Positions 34,430 through 43,049 of a stretch of DNA of 64,000 bases are shown one piece after another. The DNA is from CAZUZD01 sp964624465 (GTDB lineage: Bacteria; Planctomycetota; Planctomycetia; Isosphaerales; Isosphaeraceae), in assembly GCA_964624465.1 (NCBI GenBank), contig CAZUZD010000002.1:3763-67762 (forward strand). Direction: 5' to 3'. The position numbers and the translations under genes were made by a program. Below the pieces are notes generated by a model that had not been told where the DNA came from, did no database searches, and saw only the letters and a program-made list of their open reading frames with translations. Position 1 is the stretch's first letter. Every line of letters begins with the position of its first letter.

Positions 34430-34813
34430 TCAGAGGTCACGGGCCTGGAGGTGGAACCGACGGCCCAGGGCGGCGGCCGCCTCGAGCACGGTCGCGACCG
34501 AGGACATCGAGACGATGCGCCGGTCCAGGGCCTCGGCGCTGATTCCGTAAGGGTTCTGCCCAGAGGCCCGCCACCGACCGTACAGTTCCAGGAGACCGCG
34601 CACCGTGTGGAGCCCCTGCTCGGCCGGGAACCAGCGCGGGCGTTCGAACGGAGCGAAGGTGAACGCGTCGAGCGGCTCCAGGCCCAGCGACTCGGCGTGT
34701 TCGTTGGAGTAGTGCATCGAGAAGGCGACCGGATCGATCGCCTTGAGATGATCCAGGCCGGGCACCGGCTCATCGAGCCGCACGAACAGCCGCTCCATCC
34801 GGAAGTTGGCCAT
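34430..34813 (-). CDS. Hypothetical protein, last gene of the maf operon
   Basis: 127 aa, soluble-looking, without signal or membrane segment. Text such as FRMERLFVRLDEPVPGLDHLKAIDPVAFSMHYSNEHAESLGLEPLDAFTF and LLELYGRWRASGQNPYGISAEALDRRIVSMSSVATVLEAAAALGRRFHL suggests an alpha-helical fold. I do not recognise a family. ATG 34813 lies 23 bases after the maf stop, consistent with co-transcription; coding character is normal for the region. Confidence 0.65.
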   Translation of the reverse strand: MANFRMERLFVRLDEPVPGLDHLKAIDPVAFSMHYSNEHAESLGLEPLDAFTFAPFERPRWFPAEQGLHTVRGLLELYGRWRASGQNPYGISAEALDRRIVSMSSVATVLEAAAALGRRFHLQARDL

Positions 34814-34836
34814 CACCGGGCACTCGCACCAGGGCC

Positions 34837-35448
34837 TCAGGGGATCGCGTACCCGAACCGACGGAGGATGCGTGCCAGGGCGAGCATCGGCAGTCCCGTG
34901 ATGGCGGTCTGGTCGGCCGACTCGATCGCGTCGAACAGGGCGATGCCCAGGCACTCGATCTTGTACGAGCCGGCGCAGTCGACCGGATCGTCGGCGGCGA
35001 CGTAGCGCTCGATCTCGGATCGCTCGAGGTCCCGGACGTGGAGGCGGGTCACGTCGGTGTGCTCGACCGCCTGGTCGGGCCTGGCGACGCAGAGCGTGGT
35101 GATCAGCTCGTGGGTCCGGCCCGCCATCCGTTCGAGCTGCGCGATGGCGCCGGCCGCCGTCCCCGGCTTGCCGAGGATCGCGCCATCGAGCGCGACGAGC
35201 TGATCGCCCCCGATCACCACGGTCGATCGCTGCGATCCCGTGGCCAACCGGCGGGCGAGCACCGCCTGGGCCTTGGCGCGGGCCAGATGCCTTGCCAGCT
35301 CGACGGGGGCCAGCCCGAGGGCCTTGGCCGCGTTCTCGTCGACCTCGGGGGCCTCGCAGGTGAAGGGCAGGCCGAGGCGGGCGAGCAGGTCGCGCCGGTA
35401 GCGCGACGTGCTCGCCAGGATCAGGTCGGCGGAGGCGGCCGGGCTCAT
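34837..35448 (-). CDS. Maf-family nucleotide pyrophosphatase, YceF type
   Basis: 203-aa house-cleaning enzyme that hydrolyses modified nucleoside triphosphates to monophosphates. LILASTSRYRRDLLARLGLPFTCEAPEVDENAA, VIGGDQLVALDGAILGKPGT, VDCAGSYKIECLGIALFDAIE and TAITGLPMLAL align closely with E. coli YceF (7-methyl-GTP pyrophosphatase) rather than with the dTTP/UTP-specific YhdE type. ATG 35448 is 4 bases after the preceding stop, so it is translated in an operon with the neighbours on each side. Confidence 0.92.
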   Translation of the reverse strand: MSPAASADLILASTSRYRRDLLARLGLPFTCEAPEVDENAAKALGLAPVELARHLARAKAQAVLARRLATGSQRSTVVIGGDQLVALDGAILGKPGTAAGAIAQLERMAGRTHELITTLCVARPDQAVEHTDVTRLHVRDLERSEIERYVAADDPVDCAGSYKIECLGIALFDAIESADQTAITGLPMLALARILRRFGYAIP

Positions 35449-35452
35449 CGCA

Positions 35453-36016
35453 TCAGGCCTCGGTGCCGACGAGCAGGTCGCTCTCGACGGTGCCGAACTC
35501 GCTCACCTCGAGGGAGTCGGCGGGCACCGGGATGTCCTCCTCCTCGGAGAGGCGGTTCTGGGTCGGGTCGGGCATTCCGACCGGCCAGATGTGGAACCCG
35601 CCGCGGAGCGGGGGCACGTCGATGGTCCAGAGGCCCCAGATGCCTCGGCCCTCGTTGTAGCCCTCGTACGAGACGTCGTGCTTGCCGACGTAACGCTTGG
35701 CGCAGCGGCAGGTGCCGTCCTGGGTGCTGTAGCGGCCGGTGATGGCGAACGGGCCCACCCAGTCGCGGCCGGCGCCGGTGATCGTGCCCGAGCGGAACGT
35801 GAGGTTCAGCTCCATCCAGTGGCGTCCCGACCCGAGCTTCTGGAGGAAGAAGCCGGTCCAGGGGCCGGAAGGGAACCGGTCGTCCGCCTCGACGTCGGGC
35901 GGCGGCGGCACCTCGTCCTCCTTCTCGGCCCGGCCCGGACGCGGGCGGCGCGTCGGCGTCTCGGCGTCGTCGGGGGTCTCGTCGGGAACGTGCGGGTCGG
36001 CGTCGTGCGGGTTCAT
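35453..36016 (-). CDS. Beta-rich protein of unknown function, first gene of the maf operon
   Basis: 187 aa. The first 60 residues are charged and proline-rich, probably disordered. The core reads WTGFFLQKLGSGRHWMELNLTFRSGTITGAGRDWVGPFAITGRYSTQDGTC..KRYVGKHDVSYEGYNEGRGIWGLWTID...GGFHIWP, alternating strands rich in aromatic and glycine residues, suggestive of a small beta-barrel (lipocalin-like). The pattern looks like a conserved planctomycete protein, but I know no function. ATG 36016 starts the natural N-terminus. It lies 4 bases before maf. Confidence 0.7.
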   Translation of the reverse strand: MNPHDADPHVPDETPDDAETPTRRPRPGRAEKEDEVPPPPDVEADDRFPSGPWTGFFLQKLGSGRHWMELNLTFRSGTITGAGRDWVGPFAITGRYSTQDGTCRCAKRYVGKHDVSYEGYNEGRGIWGLWTIDVPPLRGGFHIWPVGMPDPTQNRLSEEEDIPVPADSLEVSEFGTVESDLLVGTEA

Positions 36017-36174
36017 CGAGGTCTCCAGCCCGGGGCCGTCGGGCCGTCCGGCGCGTTGCGGCGCAGGCAAACACCCCCGGTCGCGGTCCGTCGTGGCGCG
36101 GGGGCGTGGCGATGGCGGTTGAGTCGTGCGGTCCGTGCGGGGGTCAGTTCATGGTAGCGCCATGCTTGCGGATC

Positions 36175-39030
36175 TCAACGGCCTTTTTCCGGCGAACCGG
36201 ACGATTTCTCGGCCGTGGGCCCGGCGGCGGCCTTCGGGTCGCCCAGGTAGGCCAGCAGGTCGCGGAACTCGGCGGCCGTCATGAGCCGGTCGAGGCCCTC
36301 GGGCATGATCGAGACCGGCACCGGCTGGCGGGCCTCGATGTCTCGGGGATGGACCACGAACGTCTTGCCGTCGGCACCGGCGAACTGGATGCCGCCGTCC
36401 CCCTGTTCAACCAGGAACAGGCCGTTGACCACCGTGCCGTCGGTGCGGGCGAGCTGGAACGTCGTGAACTGCGGGGCGATCTCGGCGCTCGGCTGCACGA
36501 TCGACCGGACGAGTCGATCCCGGTCGCCCGAGCGTCCGATACCGGTCAGGTCGGGCCCGATCCGGCTGCCGCGGCCGTCCACCTGATGGCAGCGGTAGCA
36601 GCCCGGCCCCTTCGGATTGAAGAAGACGCGGGCCCCCTCCGCCGGGTCGCCCGCGCCCGGCGACGGGACGGCCGCCGCCGCGCCATCGAGGCCGAGCAGG
36701 CTGGCCAGCTCGGGAGCCAGCGCCGATCGGGTCGCCGGTGGAACCGAGGCGCCCCGGAGCGACCGGGCCGCCTGACGCCGCAGCGCGGGCTCGGCATCGG
36801 TCAGGAGCGGGATCAGGAGCTCCGGCCGATCGGCGGCCGGCGTGGCCAGGCCGGCGATCGCCTCGGCCCGCAGGCCGAGCGGCAGCGTGGCGTCGCCGGC
36901 GATCGCCGCCAGCCGGGCCGGCTCGATGGCATCGCCACGGTCCAGGAGCGCCGCCAGGGCCTCGCGGCGCAGGGCGGGATCGCGCTCGCCCAGCAGGCCG
37001 CGCAGCGTCTCGCGGGCCTCGGCCGAATCGTCCCCGCCGAGGCCCCGGGTCGCCAGCCGTCGCAGGGCGGCCGACCGGGCGGGATCGCCGGCCAGCTCGC
37101 GGAGGAGGTTGCCGTCGGCTCGCCCCTGGTCCAACGCGGTCGTCTGCCCGTCGAGGGCGGCCCGCGCCGCCAAGTACGAGCGCAGGAGGGCGTCGGTCGA
37201 AGGCTCGTGGCTCACGGCCCGCTCCAGCCCGTCGCGGAACTCCGCCAGCCGCGACTCGGCCACCCACTGCACGGCCGCCTGCCGTACGACCGGGTCGGCA
37301 TCATCGAGGAATGTGGCCACCAGCGCCCGGGCCTCGGGCGTGTCCCGATCCCGCTCGATCAGCAAGGCCGCCAGCCGCTCGGGCACGGCGGGCGACCGCG
37401 CCAGCGTGGCGAGCTGCAGCTCCTCGATCGTCCGGGCCAGTGCCGACCGGGCTGCCTGCCGCACGAAGGCGTCGGGGTCGGCCAGCGCCGCGCGGAGCAC
37501 GGACGCGGTCGGTGGGCCGCCCAGCCGTCGCAGGGCCTCGGCCCGCACCGGGGCCGGCTGGTCGGCCGCGGCGAGCGCGGCCAGGTCGGCGGATCCCTCG
37601 GGGATCAGGCGGACCGCCAGGGCCCGGACCAGCGGATCGGGGTCGGTCCTGGCGGACCGGATGGCGGCGCGAGCGTCGTCGGTCCGCGCCAAGGCCAGCG
37701 CCTCCAGGGCCAGTGCCCGCACGGCCGGGGCCACGGTGCGATCGGCGAGGGCGGCGGCCAGGGTCTGGCGGCCCTCAGGCGTGGTCGTCAGCGTGCGCGC
37801 GGCCTGCTCGCGAATCGCCCGGTCGAGGTGCCGCAGTGCCGGCGCCGGATCACCGACCGCGGTGCGCACGGGGGGACTGGTCGGCCGGATTCGCCAGAGC
37901 CGGCCCTGGCCGTGCACGTTGTACGAGCGGTCGACCCAGTCGGTCACGAACATCGAGCCGTCGGGCGCCACGGCGATCCCGACCGGGCGGAACCGGTCGT
38001 CGCCGGTCGCGATCGCGGCGCGGGCGCCCCGGGTGGAGGCGCCGGCCGGTTCGAGCTGGAAGCGGTCGATCCGGTGATCGCCCCACGAGGTGGAGAGGAT
38101 CGAGCCGCGCAGCTCGGGCAGGGCATCCGATCCGTACCAGACGACGCCCGAGGGGGCCTCGCCCGTGCCCGCGACCATCGGGAGCGTGCCCGGCAGCTCG
38201 CCGTCCCAGGCCGTGAACGGGTGGAGACCCTTGCGGCCATTGCGGAAGCGGTAGCCATAGTCTCCCCCCTCGACGACGTGCAGCAGCCGGCAGGGCGGCC
38301 GCGAGTCGGGGTCGTTGTCCACGACGAACAGGCGTCCGAACGGGTCGAGGGTCAGGTGGAACGGGTTCCAGAATCCGGTCGCGAACCGGGTCAGGCCCGT
38401 ACCGTCGGGCTGGATGCGGAAGACGTTGCCGCCCTCGCCGCCGCCCTTCAGGGCCGTGCCATCCTTGCCGGTGAGTGTGTAGCCCTCGCCCAGATTCTCC
38501 CCCATCCCGAAATAGATCGTGCCGTCGAAGGCCACGGCGAAGCCGGAGAGGCCGTTGTGCGGGTAGTCCCCCTTCGTGTCGAGCTTCGCCAGGACCTCGG
38601 GCTCGCCGGCGGCGGTGCCGTCGGCGGCCAGCGTGAGCCGGAAGACCTGCATGCGGGTGACCACCAGCAGGCGACCGTCGGCCTCGAAGGCGAGGTTCAT
38701 CGTGTGGCGGGTGCCCTCGAAGACGACCCGGGGAGCGTCGAACTGCCCGTCACCGTCGGGGTCCTCGAAGAGCCTGATCCGGTCCGACTTCGGCCCGGTG
38801 TAGCCTTCCGGCGGGAAGTGGGTGTGGCTCTCGATCACGAACACGCGGCCCTGACGGTCGACGGCCACGCCGGTCGGCGTCACGAGCGCGGGTTGCTCGG
38901 CGATCAGGTCGAGGGTCAGGCCGGGGAGCTGTGGCGTCGGAGGGGGATCACCGCCGGGCCGGGCGGCGGGGCCGGTCTGGAGGCCAAGGGCCAGGGTCAT
39001 CGCTAGGGCGAGAGAGATGAGCGTGCTCAT
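36175..39030 (-). CDS. PVC-type dehydrogenase: beta-propeller, HEAT repeats and haem domain
   Basis: 951-aa exported protein, a shorter relative of the 1152-aa protein. Signal peptide 1-24. The propeller (about 35-390) contains GVAVDRQGRVFVIESHTHFPPEGY, FYFGMG-like IYFGMGENLGEGY, FGRLFVVDNDPDSRPPCRLLHVVEGGDYGYRF and PDGSMFVTDWVDRSYNVHGQGRLWRIRP. HEAT-like repeats span about 400-780. C811-x-x-C814-H815 (CYRCHQVDGRGSRIGPDLTGIG) is the haem site, followed by PVSIMPEGLDRLMTAAEFRDLLAYLGD. It belongs to the planctomycete heme-containing dehydrogenase families; the substrate is unknown. The gene stands alone, with about 66 bases to the ketosynthase upstream. Confidence 0.9.
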   Translation of the reverse strand: MSTLISLALAMTLALGLQTGPAARPGGDPPPTPQLPGLTLDLIAEQPALVTPTGVAVDRQGRVFVIESHTHFPPEGYTGPKSDRIRLFEDPDGDGQFDAPRVVFEGTRHTMNLAFEADGRLLVVTRMQVFRLTLAADGTAAGEPEVLAKLDTKGDYPHNGLSGFAVAFDGTIYFGMGENLGEGYTLTGKDGTALKGGGEGGNVFRIQPDGTGLTRFATGFWNPFHLTLDPFGRLFVVDNDPDSRPPCRLLHVVEGGDYGYRFRNGRKGLHPFTAWDGELPGTLPMVAGTGEAPSGVVWYGSDALPELRGSILSTSWGDHRIDRFQLEPAGASTRGARAAIATGDDRFRPVGIAVAPDGSMFVTDWVDRSYNVHGQGRLWRIRPTSPPVRTAVGDPAPALRHLDRAIREQAARTLTTTPEGRQTLAAALADRTVAPAVRALALEALALARTDDARAAIRSARTDPDPLVRALAVRLIPEGSADLAALAAADQPAPVRAEALRRLGGPPTASVLRAALADPDAFVRQAARSALARTIEELQLATLARSPAVPERLAALLIERDRDTPEARALVATFLDDADPVVRQAAVQWVAESRLAEFRDGLERAVSHEPSTDALLRSYLAARAALDGQTTALDQGRADGNLLRELAGDPARSAALRRLATRGLGGDDSAEARETLRGLLGERDPALRREALAALLDRGDAIEPARLAAIAGDATLPLGLRAEAIAGLATPAADRPELLIPLLTDAEPALRRQAARSLRGASVPPATRSALAPELASLLGLDGAAAAVPSPGAGDPAEGARVFFNPKGPGCYRCHQVDGRGSRIGPDLTGIGRSGDRDRLVRSIVQPSAEIAPQFTTFQLARTDGTVVNGLFLVEQGDGGIQFAGADGKTFVVHPRDIEARQPVPVSIMPEGLDRLMTAAEFRDLLAYLGDPKAAAGPTAEKSSGSPEKGR

Positions 39031-39096
39031 GAGGTCGCGATCCTGTCCGGGCGGGTGAGGCGGGAGAGGGGCCGGCCCGGGCGACCGGCGCGACGC

Positions 39097-40437
39097 CTAG
39101 CTTAGCCCGGCCCCGGGAGGCCCCGCCACGCCACGGTCCCCGGGGGACACGCCTCCGAGCGATCGGCGTCGGGGGCCCTCGGGCTGGGTCAGCACCGCCG
39201 CCGCCAGGTGGCCACCGAAGCCCAGCGAGAGCTTCAGCGCCGCGCCGATCGGTCGAGACCGGGCGAGGAGGGGCGTGGCGTCGAGGTCGCACGCCGGGTC
39301 GGGGTCCGTCAGGTGCCGCGTCGGCGGGACGCACCCGTCGCGGAGCGACAGGCAGGCCACGGCCAGCTCGACGGCCCCCGCGGCGCCCAGCAGGTGCCCG
39401 AGCTGGGCCTTGCTGGCCGTCGCGGCGATCGACCCCGCGTGCGATCCCAGCGCTCGCCGCAGGGCCTGGCATTCCAGGGGGTCGTTGGGGCGTGTGCCCG
39501 TGCCGTGCAGGTTCACATGATCCAGGTCGCCCGGCGCCAGCCCCGCCGAGGCCAGGGCCCGGCCGATCAGATCGGCGAGCGGGCCGGGGTCCGGGTTCAG
39601 GTCGGTCAGGTGGTAGGCGTCGGCGCCCAGGGCCCCGCCGGCCAGGGTGGCGTAGGGGCGGATGCCCCTGGCCTCGGCGTGCGAGCCGCGCTCGAGGACG
39701 AGCACGGCCGCCCCCTCGCCGACCAGGAAGCCGCTGCGACGGCGGTCGAGCGGCCGGAGGCTCTCGAGCGGGTCGGAGCCCTCGGGCGCCTCGGCCAGGG
39801 CCCGCATCCGCCGGAACGCCGCCAGCCAGAGCGGTTCGAGCGAGGCGTCGGCCGCGCCCACCACCGCCACGTCACACACGCCCCGGGCGATCCACCACGC
39901 CCCCTGCAGCGCGGCCACCAGGCCGGTGGCGCACGCCGCGACCGGGGCCGAGCACGGGCCACGGAGCCCGAAGCGACGGGCCACGGCGCGGGCGCCCGAA
40001 CCCGGGCCGAGCGCCTCGAGCAGCGCCGCCAGGGCCGCAGCGTCCGGACCCGCGGGCGGCGGGTCGGCCCCACGATCGACGCCCAGGCCCTTGAGCCCTT
40101 CGAGCGCGGGCGTGCCCGGCTTGCTCAGGCCGACGAGCGTGGCGGCCCGGTCCGGGTCGAACCGGCCGGGCCCGAGGCCCGCGTCGTCCCAGGCCTCCTG
40201 CGCCGCCGACTCCAGCAGGCTCGCCAGGCCCGGTCGGGCGCCGCCCCGGAGCACCGGGTATCCGACCCAGGGGCCGTGGCCGCCGAGGGCGGAGCCGTCG
40301 AGGAGCCGGGCGCCCGAGGCGCCGGCGATCAGTCCGGCCCAGGTCGACTCGCGGTCGGGCCCGAGGCTGGTGACCAGGCCGATGCCGGTGATGTCGACCC
40401 GGACGCGGGGGCGTCGGTCCGCGCTGCCGGTGCCCAT
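39097..40437 (-). CDS. Beta-ketoacyl-ACP synthase of the FabF type
   Basis: 446-aa thiolase-fold condensing enzyme. Cys169 lies in APVAACATGLVAAL, the two catalytic histidines in NLHGTGTRPND and SKAQLGHLLGAAGAVELA, and the C-terminal LKLSLGFGGHLAAAVL completes the family pattern, so it should be active in decarboxylative chain extension. GGAGGAA 9 bases upstream fixes ATG 40437. It starts 39 bases after bioB on the same strand. No acyl carrier protein is adjacent. Whether it serves general fatty acid synthesis or the pimeloyl moiety of biotin is open. Confidence 0.9.
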   Translation of the reverse strand: MGTGSADRRPRVRVDITGIGLVTSLGPDRESTWAGLIAGASGARLLDGSALGGHGPWVGYPVLRGGARPGLASLLESAAQEAWDDAGLGPGRFDPDRAATLVGLSKPGTPALEGLKGLGVDRGADPPPAGPDAAALAALLEALGPGSGARAVARRFGLRGPCSAPVAACATGLVAALQGAWWIARGVCDVAVVGAADASLEPLWLAAFRRMRALAEAPEGSDPLESLRPLDRRRSGFLVGEGAAVLVLERGSHAEARGIRPYATLAGGALGADAYHLTDLNPDPGPLADLIGRALASAGLAPGDLDHVNLHGTGTRPNDPLECQALRRALGSHAGSIAATASKAQLGHLLGAAGAVELAVACLSLRDGCVPPTRHLTDPDPACDLDATPLLARSRPIGAALKLSLGFGGHLAAAVLTQPEGPRRRSLGGVSPGDRGVAGPPGAGLS

Positions 40438-40476
40438 GGGCGATGGTTCCTCCGCCACGGGCCGAGTCGGATCGAC

Positions 40477-41514
40477 TCAGCCGGGGCGGCAGCCCTCCGC
40501 GGTGCCGGGCGCGGCCGGCCGGGCAGTCAGGCCCAGGCGGGCGAACATCGCGGCGTCGCGGTCCTCGCCGGGGTTCGGCGTCGTGAGCAGCTTGTCGCCG
40601 GCGAAGATCGAGTTGGCGCCGGCCAGGAAGCACAGGGCCTGGTCCTGCTCGCTCATCGAGAGCCGGCCGGCGGAGAGCCGGACCATGGCGTTCGGGAACA
40701 GGATCCGCGCGGTGGCGATCATGCGGAGCATGTCCCAGACCTCGACCTTCGGCTGGTCGGCCAGGGGCGTGCCCTCGACGGGCACCAGGGCGTTGATCGG
40801 CACCGACTCGGGCGGCTCGGGCAGGCTCGCCAGGGCGTGGAGCAGGCCGATGCGGTCGTCGTGCGTCTCGCCCAGGCCCAGGATGCCGCCGCAGCAGGCG
40901 CTGATGCCGGCGGACTGGACGTGGCCCAGGGTCTCCAGCCGGTCGTCGTAGGTGCGGGTGCTGATCACGTCGCCGTAGTGCTCGGGCGAGGTGTCCAGGT
41001 TGTGGTTGTAGGCGTCGAGGCCGGCCTCCTTGAGGCGCCTGGCCTGATCGGCGGTGAGCATGCCCAGCGTGCAGCAGACCTCCAGCCCACCGATCGCCTT
41101 GATGCCGCGGACCATCTCGAGGACCCGATCGAACTGCGGCCCGTCCTTGACCGACCGCCAGGCGGCCCCCATGCAGAACCGGGTGGCGCCGGTGTCCCTG
41201 GCGTGCTGGGCCGCGGCCAGCACCGAGTCGCAGCTCATCAAAGCGTGCGCATCCACGCCCGTGTGGTAGCGGGCCGCCTGGGGGCAGTAGCCGCAATCCT
41301 CGGGGCAGCCGCCCGTCTTGACCGACAGGAGCACGCAGACCTGCACCTCGCCAGGCCGGTGGTGTTCCCGGTGCACGGCACCGGCGCGGGCGACGAGGTT
41401 CAGCAGCGGCTCGTGGTAGATCGCCGCGATCGCATCCCGCGTCGGGACGCCGGGTCGGGGGGACGGCGTCACGGTGGTGGAGCAGTCGGACAGGGTCTCG
41501 GGCACGGCCGTCAT
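40477..41514 (-). CDS. bioB: Biotin synthase
   Basis: Radical-SAM enzyme inserting sulphur into dethiobiotin. The 345-aa product has the cluster motif GGCPEDCGYCPQAARYHTGV (C70, C74, C77), then FCMGAAWRSVKDGPQFDRVLEMVRGIKA, YNHNLDTSPEHY, GGILGLGETHDDRI, PINALVPVEGTPL and LSAGRLSMSEQDQALCFLAGANSIFAGDKLLTTPNP, all diagnostic. About 35 non-conserved residues precede the barrel. GAGGAG 10 bases upstream supports ATG 41514. It is followed closely by a ketosynthase gene; bioF is 6 kb away. Confidence 0.96.
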   Translation of the reverse strand: MTAVPETLSDCSTTVTPSPRPGVPTRDAIAAIYHEPLLNLVARAGAVHREHHRPGEVQVCVLLSVKTGGCPEDCGYCPQAARYHTGVDAHALMSCDSVLAAAQHARDTGATRFCMGAAWRSVKDGPQFDRVLEMVRGIKAIGGLEVCCTLGMLTADQARRLKEAGLDAYNHNLDTSPEHYGDVISTRTYDDRLETLGHVQSAGISACCGGILGLGETHDDRIGLLHALASLPEPPESVPINALVPVEGTPLADQPKVEVWDMLRMIATARILFPNAMVRLSAGRLSMSEQDQALCFLAGANSIFAGDKLLTTPNPGEDRDAAMFARLGLTARPAAPGTAEGCRPG

Positions 41515-41621
41515 GGCGGGCGGCTCCTCGAAGGCGATCGATTCGGTCGGGAGACGGTGCGGCCGCGCGGCGACACGGGGTCCATCGGCCGCTCGGGACC
41601 GGGGGCGGGACACGGAGCCGA

Positions 41622-41870
41622 TCAGCTGGCGATGCGGCGCCTGGCCGACTTGCTGACGGCGAAGACCACCCCGGCAGCGATCAGGCCGGCCAGGAAGTAG
41701 CCGACGAACGGGTCGGCCTCCTCGACCTGCTCGGTGGGCGCCCCCTCGGTCCCGCCCGTGTTCTGGGCGCGAGCGATGCTCGGAAGCGGACCTGACCAGG
41801 CGGCCAGGATCAGAACGGCCAGGACCACGGGGGCGGAGAGCCGGCGGACCAGAGACTGGAGGATCGTCAT
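41622..41870 (-). CDS. Small exported membrane protein, coupled to the HYExAFE gene
   Basis: 82 aa: an N-terminal hydrophobic signal-like segment (about residues 13-35, ending SIARAQN with an AxA cleavage-like site), a short acidic linker (EGAPTEQVEEADPF) and a second membrane helix (VGYFLAGLIAAGVVFAVSKSA) ending in arginines. This is a single-pass membrane protein after cleavage, or a hairpin. No family is known to me. Its ATG overlaps the stop of the HYExAFE gene by 4 bases, which supports that it is real and co-translated. Confidence 0.7.
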   Translation of the reverse strand: MTILQSLVRRLSAPVVLAVLILAAWSGPLPSIARAQNTGGTEGAPTEQVEEADPFVGYFLAGLIAAGVVFAVSKSARRRIAS

Positions 41871-42454
41871 CGCGGGCGCTCCCGGATCGGGCGGGGACGG
41901 CGGGGAGAATCGGGGGAGATCGGCAACCATTCGCGGAGCGGTCGGACCCGGCGGCGGAACTCGGCCCGGGCCATGGCCACGGCCCGCCAGGCGGGGCCCC
42001 GTGACCGCAGGTGCTCGAGGTAGTCGTCGAGCGTCACGCCCCAGAACCGGTAAACCCGGCCCCGGAAGCCGAAGGCCCCCGGGTCGACGACCGCGCCCGC
42101 CGGCACCGGCGCGGCCATCGACGTCAGCAGCGGGACCGCCTCGGCATACGCGAAGGCCAGCACCGAGCGGAAGCCGGGCCCGAACAGGGTCTGCCAGCGG
42201 GCCAGGCCGTCCAGGTCGTCGGTCGTCACCCAGTTCTCCCAGGGTCGCCGGCCGAGGGCGTTCTTGCCCCGCTTGCCTTTGACCTCGACGACCAGGTTCG
42301 GACCCGCTTGAGGATACAGCAAAAAGTCGGGGTTTTTCACCCCAACAGTCCCGGAAATCGCCCGCTTGGCCTCGTCGACCGCCACGCACGGCACCCGCAA
42401 GCTGCGGATGTACGCCTCGAACGCGGCCTCGTAGTGGTTGTGTCGGCGGGCCAT
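41867..42454 (-). CDS. HYExAFE-family protein, probable PD-(D/E)xK nuclease fold
   Basis: 195-aa protein beginning MARRHNHYEAAFEAYIRSL, the motif that names the HYExAFE family found in planctomycetes. It also shows E9, then NPDFLLYPQAGPNLVVEVKGKRG with D43 and E57-V-K59, the spacing of the D...ExK catalytic core of restriction-endonuclease-like enzymes. The rest contains RRPWENWVTTDDLDGLARWQTLFG and FRGRVYRFWGVTLDDYLEHL. It is a plausible nuclease or nuclease-derived DNA-binding protein; the biological role is undescribed to my knowledge. It overlaps the next small gene by 4 bases and lies 41 bases after a membrane-protein gene. Confidence 0.8.
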   Translation of the reverse strand: MARRHNHYEAAFEAYIRSLRVPCVAVDEAKRAISGTVGVKNPDFLLYPQAGPNLVVEVKGKRGKNALGRRPWENWVTTDDLDGLARWQTLFGPGFRSVLAFAYAEAVPLLTSMAAPVPAGAVVDPGAFGFRGRVYRFWGVTLDDYLEHLRSRGPAWRAVAMARAEFRRRVRPLREWLPISPDSPRRPRPIRERPR

Positions 42455-42495
42455 CGCTCGCTCCCCGGGCCCGGTCGCTCCCGGCTGCCTGCTGC

Positions 42496-42942
42496 TCAGC
42501 CGACCGCCCCCGCGCCACCGCCGGCGGTGCGCAGGACGCCCAGGATCAGCACGAGCACCAGGCCGATCAGCAACAGCCAGTAAAACAGCCGGTACATGGT
42601 CCGCAGGGTGCCGAGCGCCCGCATCAGGTGGCTGATGTCGCGGCCCTGGGTGGCGGCCACCCCGGCGAACTCGCGGCTGGCCGAGAGCGTCCAGAGGCCC
42701 AGGAACATCAGGATCAGGCTGCTGACGTCGATGAGCACGATCTGGCTGCGGAACCAGGACACGACCATGAGGGCGGCCCCGAGTCCGCCGACCAGCAGCG
42801 CGAAGAACCCGACGAACTGCATCTTGGCCGCGAGGTCGGCGATCAGCCGCTCGTGCTGCGGCTCGAACTCCCACTGCGGGGCCCCGGGGGCCTCCGAGGG
42901 CGCGGGGGCGAGGGCCGGGTCGGGGCCTTGGGCATCGCTCAT
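42496..42942 (-). CDS. Small membrane protein upstream of the HYExAFE gene
   Basis: 148 aa: a proline/alanine-rich N-terminus, a helix with EPQHERLIADLAAKMQFVGFFALLVGGLGAALMVVSWF (first membrane segment), a second segment VLIDVSSLILMFLGLWTLSAS, a soluble stretch FAGVAATQGRDISHLMRALGTLRTMYRLF and a third segment WLLLIGLVLVLILGVL. No family is recognised, although the HLMRAL..L pattern suggests a structured cytoplasmic loop. It heads a likely three-gene unit with the HYExAFE and small exported genes. Confidence 0.72.
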   Translation of the reverse strand: MSDAQGPDPALAPAPSEAPGAPQWEFEPQHERLIADLAAKMQFVGFFALLVGGLGAALMVVSWFRSQIVLIDVSSLILMFLGLWTLSASREFAGVAATQGRDISHLMRALGTLRTMYRLFYWLLLIGLVLVLILGVLRTAGGGAGAVG

Positions 42943-43049
42943 GAGGTGGCAAACTCCCGGGCCGGCCGCCCCGCGCCGGGCGATGGCCCGGGGTCGGAGC
43001 GGCGCGCCGCTGAACTGCCGAGATTAGCCGGAGCACCCCGCGCCCGCAA

